Origin: UBA1447 sp002329225
GTDB lineage: Bacteria > Bacillota > Clostridia > Oscillospirales > Acutalibacteraceae
Assembly (NCBI GenBank): GCA_050946835.1
Contig: JBMNVN010000006.1
Span: 62,001-126,000 of the forward strand
Length of the DNA stretch: 64,000 bases
Direction: 5' to 3'
Part shown: positions 59,775 to 64,000 of the stretch, in pieces
Position numbering within the stretch: the stretch's first letter is position 1
How the letters are laid out: each line of letters starts with the position of its first letter
Made by a program: the position numbers and the translations under genes
Notes under the pieces: model-generated
The model's database searches: none
Told to the model about the DNA's origin: nothing
What the model saw: the letters and a program-made list of their open reading frames with translations, nothing else

Positions 59775-60977
59775 CTAATCGATTACATTTTCAACAAGGC
59801 AGGTAAGCGTACCTTTACTGAGCTTCAGCTCAACTTCACTCCCGGGTGAAACCTGCTTTGAATCAAGCAAAGCCTTTCCGCCGCGGGTTGCTATGGCATA
59901 GCCTCTTGCCAAAACTCTTAACGGACTAAGTGCATCCAACTTGCCGAGCAAGGGCATAAAACAACTCCTTTTGGAGCGAACACTGTCCTGCGTAAAAACA
60001 GTCAGTTGTGCCGAAAGGCCGTCCAGCCTTTGCCTATGGGCATCAAGGGCGGCAAGAGGAGAAGAAAGAGCCGGAGAATCGGAAAGGTGTTTGATTATCT
60101 GCCGCTGAAGTAATATTTTTCCCCTCACGGCCTCAGAACAGCGCACAGATATGTTCTTTAAATATTCTTTTTGCTGTATTCGGGAGGGCACCGCCAATTC
60201 CGCAGCGGCGGAAGGGGTCGGAGCACGCAGGTCTGCCGCAAAATCACAGATTGTATAGTCTGTTTCATGCCCTACGGCTGAAATAACCGGTATTTCGCTG
60301 ACGGCTACAGCCCTTGCTACAATCTCTTCATTAAAAGCCCAAAGGTCTTCAATGGAACCGCCTCCCCTGCCGACAATTAAAACATCGGCAAAAGCCCCTT
60401 TGTTAAATCTCCGTATTGCACCGGCTATCTGACCCGCCGCCTGCTCACCCTGCACCTGCACGGGACAAAGTACAATCTGAGCGGCGGGAAAACGCCTGGT
60501 TATAACATTGACAATATCCCGCAAAGCGGCTCCCGTGGGGGATGTGACCACACCCACCCTTTGCGGGAACTTTGGTACAGGTTTTTTTCTTTCCGGCGCA
60601 AACAGCCCTTCGGCATTAAGTTTTTGCTTAAGCTGCTCAAATGCAAGGTTCAGGGCGCCGATGCCGTCGGGCTGCATATCATCCACATATAGCTGATATT
60701 GGCCGTCCCTTTCATAAACCGAAACACGGCCCCTTGTGATTACCCGAAGGCCGTTTTCCGGCTTAAATCGGATTTTTTGCGCCGCACTGCGGAACATTAC
60801 CGCCTTGAGGGTGGCATTTTCATCCTTGAGTGTAAAATAGCAATGACCGGAACTGTGTTCTTTAAAATTTGAAAGCTCTCCGGCCACATAGACATTCGAC
60901 AGATGAGCGTCGCCGTCCAAAAGCAGCTTTATATAGGTATTCAGCTGACTTACGGTTAATACCGCAGGTAGTTTCAT
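59775..60977 (-). CDS. xseA: exodeoxyribonuclease VII large subunit
   Basis: 400 residues, ATG at 60977 after AAGGAAAA. N-terminal OB-fold (LTVSQLNTYIKLLLDGDAHLSNVYVAGELSNF..HCYFTLKD) for DNA binding and the catalytic region with RVGVVTSPTGAALRDI, IVGRGGGSIEDLWAFNEE and ISAVGHETDYTICDFAAD. A coiled-coil region and a C-terminal segment (LARGYAIATRGGK) complete it. Pairs with xseB. Confidence 0.95.
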   Translation of the reverse strand: MKLPAVLTVSQLNTYIKLLLDGDAHLSNVYVAGELSNFKEHSSGHCYFTLKDENATLKAVMFRSAAQKIRFKPENGLRVITRGRVSVYERDGQYQLYVDDMQPDGIGALNLAFEQLKQKLNAEGLFAPERKKPVPKFPQRVGVVTSPTGAALRDIVNVITRRFPAAQIVLCPVQVQGEQAAGQIAGAIRRFNKGAFADVLIVGRGGGSIEDLWAFNEEIVARAVAVSEIPVISAVGHETDYTICDFAADLRAPTPSAAAELAVPSRIQQKEYLKNISVRCSEAVRGKILLQRQIIKHLSDSPALSSPLAALDAHRQRLDGLSAQLTVFTQDSVRSKRSCFMPLLGKLDALSPLRVLARGYAIATRGGKALLDSKQVSPGSEVELKLSKGTLTCLVENVID

Positions 60978-60998
60978 CAGTTTTCCTTCTTTTTGCTT

Positions 60999-61961
60999 TT
61001 ACAGGGCGGTATAGGGCTCCGCATTTCTATTATGAGCAATTCCGGCCAGCACCGCTATGCCTGCCGCATTGTCCGAACTGAAACCCGGAGAGGCAAAAAC
61101 CGCACCGTATTTTTCACTTATCCGCCGTTGTATTATTTTGTTTGACATCACTCCGCCCGAAAAAACCAAAGGCAGGCCGGGATGAAGGTTCAGAACATAT
61201 TCAATCATTTTTAAAACGGTTCGGGCTAAATACTCAATACAAAAAGCGGCTATGTTTTCCGCCGGCTCCCCTTTTTGCAAAAGCACGGCACACTGATTTT
61301 CCAAACCCGATAAACAACAGTTGCCTTGCTTAACAGCAGTAGAAACCCGAACGGGGCAAGTGCCGTTATTTGCCAAATTTTCCAACTGCTCTCCGCAGGG
61401 GAAATCAAGTCCCAAACTGACGCCTACTCTGTCAACCGCCTGACCTGCATGTAGGTCCAGCGTTGCGCCCAAAACCGATATTTTAATAATCTTTTGAGAA
61501 TCGGGTTCAACAAGCAGGGATTCAGTTGTGCCTCCGGAAATATGGAAGGCTATAAAGGGTTCATCAAGTAAAGACAAACTCCCTGCAGAAAACAGGGCCG
61601 CCGCAATATGCCCGGCCTGGTGGGAAAAAGCATAGCAAGGAACATCCCTCACCGCCGCCGCACTGACCGCAGCGCTGATCCCCGGCAAAAAACATGGCAT
61701 ATATGAATCTTCAAGATCCCGGGGCGATTTTGAAAAGCCTACTGCCGTTATATCTCCGCCGGACTGTTTTGTCAGGCGGGTAATTACTCCCGGCAAATTG
61801 ACGGTATGCTGAAAAACCGCCTCACTCTGACGCAAGCCCCTTTCTCCACTTTGAACAGTCAGGGGCTTTTTTTCTTGCCGAACCTGTTGCTTATCAGGTG
61901 AATAAAGGGCTGCGGATGTGGTGTAATTGCTTGTATCAATACCAATATAGATATTCTTCAT
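60999..61961 (-). CDS. TsaD/Kae1-like (peptidase M22 family) protein
   Basis: 320 residues; its ATGA overlaps the nusB stop. It belongs to the ASKHA-fold Kae1/TsaD family: YIGIDTSNYTTSAALY, FSHQAGHIAAAL (metal-binding histidines), FIAFHISGGTTESLL and LVFSGGVMSNKIIQ. True TsaD, which makes the t6A tRNA modification, has a slightly different set and is usually longer (about 335-345), and this clostridial paralogue lies regularly between nusB and xseA. Whether it takes part in t6A synthesis is not established. Confidence 0.82.
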   Translation of the reverse strand: MKNIYIGIDTSNYTTSAALYSPDKQQVRQEKKPLTVQSGERGLRQSEAVFQHTVNLPGVITRLTKQSGGDITAVGFSKSPRDLEDSYMPCFLPGISAAVSAAAVRDVPCYAFSHQAGHIAAALFSAGSLSLLDEPFIAFHISGGTTESLLVEPDSQKIIKISVLGATLDLHAGQAVDRVGVSLGLDFPCGEQLENLANNGTCPVRVSTAVKQGNCCLSGLENQCAVLLQKGEPAENIAAFCIEYLARTVLKMIEYVLNLHPGLPLVFSGGVMSNKIIQRRISEKYGAVFASPGFSSDNAAGIAVLAGIAHNRNAEPYTAL

Positions 61962-62395
61962 TGGGTTTCCTGATCATCGGGAGCATTTTTTTGCTCTTCT
62001 TCATCCAATCGCGCAATGCTGCCGAGCACACCGTTTATAAAAGCGCTGTCCTCTTCCGCGCCGAATTTTTTCCCCAGCTCCACGGCTTCATTAATAGATA
62101 CGCTTACGGGCACGTCCGGCAGATACAGAATTTCGCAAACCGACAGCCTCAGAATAGCAAGCGCCACCTTTGAAATGCGGTTAATGCGCCAACCTATGGA
62201 GTTTTGCTCAATCAGGTCATCAATGCTTACAAGATTATCCCAAGCCGTTTGCGCCAAGTTGCTTGCATATTCATCCTCCTGCACAAGCTCTTGCTCAACA
62301 CCGACTTCTAAAATTTCGTCCAAAGCCGTTTCCGGGTGGAAAGACTTTTCAAACAAAACTATGAACGCCTGCTCTCTCGCTTGCCGTCTTGTCAT
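61958..62395 (-). CDS. nusB: transcription antitermination factor NusB
   Basis: 145 residues, ATG after GGAGGATATAAA. All-helical NusB fold: RRQAREQAFIVLFEKSF at the N-terminus, RINRISKVALAILRLSVCEILYLPDVPVSVSINEAVELGKKFG and SAFINGVLGSIAR at the C-terminus. It binds boxA RNA with NusE for rRNA antitermination. First gene of the long housekeeping operon. Confidence 0.95.
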   Translation of the reverse strand: MTRRQAREQAFIVLFEKSFHPETALDEILEVGVEQELVQEDEYASNLAQTAWDNLVSIDDLIEQNSIGWRINRISKVALAILRLSVCEILYLPDVPVSVSINEAVELGKKFGAEEDSAFINGVLGSIARLDEEEQKNAPDDQETQ

Positions 62396-62440
62396 TTTAT
62401 ATCCTCCGATACACCGATTGAGTTAAGAGCGAACTTCGAA

Positions 62441-62469
62441 ATTATATTCCGCCGTCCGTCTTGTTTGAA
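62441..62469 (-). promoter_or_regulatory. promoter of the nusB operon
   Basis: Minus strand TTCAAA (62469-62464), 17-bp spacer, TATAAT (62446-62441), about 45 bp before the ATG. Confidence 0.6.
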
Positions 62470-62563
62470 TTACAGGTTCAGAGTAAAAAGCGGAAAAACT
62501 TTCTCTCCGTTATTATATCATAAGGCGGTAAATTCTCAACATAAAAATGTATATTTACAGTCA

Positions 62564-62626
62564 TTTATGCATAAAAAAAGAATATCAACTATATCGCAAC
62601 CCAGTTTTCAGCACTTTATGCATAAA
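62564..62626. repeat. two identical palindromes TTTATGCATAAA
   Basis: Perfect 12-bp palindromes at 62564-62575 and 62615-62626, centres 51 bp apart, in the divergent gap between nusB and the YfhO-type gene. The second lies 33 bp upstream of the plus-strand -35 box. Probable paired operators for an unknown regulator. Confidence 0.5.
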
Positions 62627-62658
62627 TCTTAAACCGAGGTTCACGTCCGTGATGCATC

Positions 62659-62687
62659 TTGAAAAGCAGCGGTTGTTATGATAAACT
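62659..62687 (+). promoter_or_regulatory. promoter of the YfhO-type gene
   Basis: TTGAAA (62659-62664), 17-bp spacer, TAAACT (62682-62687). Confidence 0.55.
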
Positions 62688-62733
62688 GCAACAGTAATTA
62701 TCCCCGCGAAAAGCGGAAGGGAAGGTACGGCAA

Positions 62734-64000
62734 ATGAGCAAAAGCTTACCTACGGAAAACGGCACTGAAAAATCCGGCATAAGGCGGTTTTTCAGCGAAA
62801 ACATTTATATTATGGCGGCGTTTTTTACGTCCGCCGCAGTTATGCTGTTTGTGTATTTCTGTTTCAGCGTTATTCCCTTCGGAGGCAGCACGGTATTAAG
62901 AATGGACCTTTACCACCAATACGGTCCCCTTTTTGCCGAGTTATATGAACGTATTATGGGAGCAAAGAGCTTTCTTTACTCCTGGAATTCGGGGCTTGGC
63001 GGCAGTTTTTTAGGCAATTTCTACAACTACCTTTCCAGCCCGCTGTCAATCATAATTCTGCTTTTCGGCAGACAGAATATTACCGAGGCCATTGCCGCCC
63101 TTATTCTGTTAAAAGCCGCTTTTGCCAGCGCCTTTTTCGCCTATTATCTGAAACGCAGTCAGGGAAAAAACGACTATTCTATTGCCGCCTTCGGCATGCT
63201 TTACAGTTTTTGCGGCTTTTTTATCGCTTATTACTGGAACATTATGTGGCTGGATGCCATGGCTCTGTTCCCTCTGGTTATGCTCGGTATTGATTTGATT
63301 ATCAAGAATAAAAAACCGGGTCTATTCATATTCGCACTTACTCTCACTTTTTTCAGCAACTACTATATGGCCTATATGGTCTGCCTGTTTTCCATATTAT
63401 TCTTTTTGGTTACATACTTCGGTTCTTATTCAATCACAAGTATTTACGGCGACGAAAAAGGCTTGAACCCCAAGGATTATTCATTCTTCAAAAGACTTCG
63501 CAAATCAAGGCTTCTGGGCAGCGGAATTACTTTTGCCTTCGGCGGCATAATCTCCGCAGGCTTGTCCGCCTTTTCGCTGCTGCCGGTTTATTATATTCTG
63601 CAAAGCTGTTCCGCCACGGCAAATCCTATGCCGAAGAGTTTTGTATCTTATTATAAAATCTTCGACTTCCTTGCAAATCATCTGGCAAGCGTGGAGCCTA
63701 CAATCCGCAGCAGCGGCACCGATGTGCTGCCCAATGTATATTGCGGAATTGCGGCCCTGCTTTTAGTACCGCTGTTCTTATTTACCCGGTCAATCACCAT
63801 TAAAGAAAAAACCGCCTATGTGGGCCTGCTCGGTCTTTTATATTTCAGCTTCAATATCAACTATGCAAACTTTGTGTGGCACGCCTTTCACTTCCCCAAC
63901 GATTTGCCTTACCGTTTTTCTTTTATGTATTCCTTTGTTCTGCTTGTTATGGCATACAAAGCTTTTGTGCGCCTTAAAGAGTTCAAAGGCAAAGAGACCC
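62734..64000 (+). CDS. YfhO-family bacterial membrane protein, 3'-truncated by the window edge
   Basis: ATG at 62734 after GAAGGT; the frame stays open to the end of the window (422 codons). After a charged N-terminus there is a membrane helix, then the family-typical first loop VIPFGGSTVLRMDLYHQYGPLFAELYERI, SFLYSWNSGLGGSFLGNFYNYLSSPLS, and repeated long hydrophobic helices (FGMLYSFCGFFIAYYWNIMWLDAM, FALTLTFFSNYYMAYMVCLF). YfhO proteins are polytopic GT-C-like membrane proteins linked to glycosylation of wall or lipoteichoic polymers in Bacillus. The specific reaction here is unknown. Divergent from nusB, with two palindromic sites in the promoter region. Confidence 0.85.
   Translation, partial: MSKSLPTENGTEKSGIRRFFSENIYIMAAFFTSAAVMLFVYFCFSVIPFGGSTVLRMDLYHQYGPLFAELYERIMGAKSFLYSWNSGLGGSFLGNFYNYLSSPLSIIILLFGRQNITEAIAALILLKAAFASAFFAYYLKRSQGKNDYSIAAFGMLYSFCGFFIAYYWNIMWLDAMALFPLVMLGIDLIIKNKKPGLFIFALTLTFFSNYYMAYMVCLFSILFFLVTYFGSYSITSIYGDEKGLNPKDYSFFKRLRKSRLLGSGITFAFGGIISAGLSAFSLLPVYYILQSCSATANPMPKSFVSYYKIFDFLANHLASVEPTIRSSGTDVLPNVYCGIAALLLVPLFLFTRSITIKEKTAYVGLLGLLYFSFNINYANFVWHAFHFPNDLPYRFSFMYSFVLLVMAYKAFVRLKEFKGKET

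Noticed and set aside
60999..61961. Genuine TsaD
   Set aside because: Clostridia usually have a separate, longer TsaD; this one in the nusB-xseA position is a paralogue of unproven function, so no symbol was given.

Overview
The window reads as a chromosomal segment of an anaerobic low-to-mid GC Bacillota (class Clostridia; I cannot name the genus). Pointers are type-I dockerin modules, a B12-dependent (class II) ribonucleotide reductase, Gram-positive lipobox lipoproteins, frequent TTG/GTG starts behind strong Shine-Dalgarno sites, near-consensus TTGACA/TATAAT promoters, and the clostridial gene order nusB - tsaD-like - xseA - xseB - ispA - dxs - tlyA - nadK - argR - recN.

Layout. 1-14 kb: the 3' part of a divergent GH89-type glycosidase, then a minus-strand cluster of secreted proteins (a DUF6273 lipoprotein and three proteins that each carry a cohesin-like and a dockerin-like module, two of them with InlB/flg_new repeats), divergent from a secreted metallophosphoesterase. 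14-20 kb: nitroreductase, PHP phosphoesterase, Gfo/Idh/MocA dehydrogenase, a Zincin_1-type metallopeptidase, and a cobalamin-riboswitch operon encoding an intrinsic-factor-like alpha/alpha-barrel protein plus a DUF4430 (transcobalamin beta-domain-like) lipoprotein. 20.6-27.9 kb: small accessory genes and then a decayed genomic island next to tRNA-Ala(GGC). The island holds a serine-recombinase tail, a broken xre/hsdR pair, an unrecognised protein, two dynamin-like GTPase genes (one with an in-frame amber codon, one with a C-terminal frameshift) and small mobile-element genes. A tRNA 3'-end copy and a displaced terminator mark its far boundary. 28-32 kb: GH5 and DUF4091 glycosidases. 31.6-36.5 kb: a DesK/NarL two-component system divergent from a three-gene ABC-2 exporter (LnrJK-LMN-like). 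36.7-46 kb: two related lipoproteins, a 5'-nucleotidase, a thyX relic, an AAA/DUF4143 ATPase, a serine hydrolase-PadR operon with a palindromic operator, a GNAT acetyltransferase and a BNR/sialidase-like protein. 46-64 kb: class II RNR, a GPH-type transporter with a long charged tail, tyrS, a sugar isomerase-like protein, the long housekeeping operon, and the start of a YfhO-type membrane protein.

Themes. (1) Vitamin B12: riboswitch-controlled, transcobalamin-like surface proteins and a B12-dependent RNR occur in the same segment. (2) Carbohydrate or cell-surface work: GH89, GH5, DUF4091, sialidase-like and dockerin/cohesin proteins. (3) Gene decay: the island is damaged by nonsense, frameshift and truncation. 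Three breaks (GTPase B, a lipoprotein signal peptide, ispA) sit at A-runs and are all repaired by one extra A, so real slippage and homopolymer sequencing error must be separated. The best candidates for something new are the split transcobalamin-like B12 operon and the paired dynamin-like GTPases with their unknown partner.
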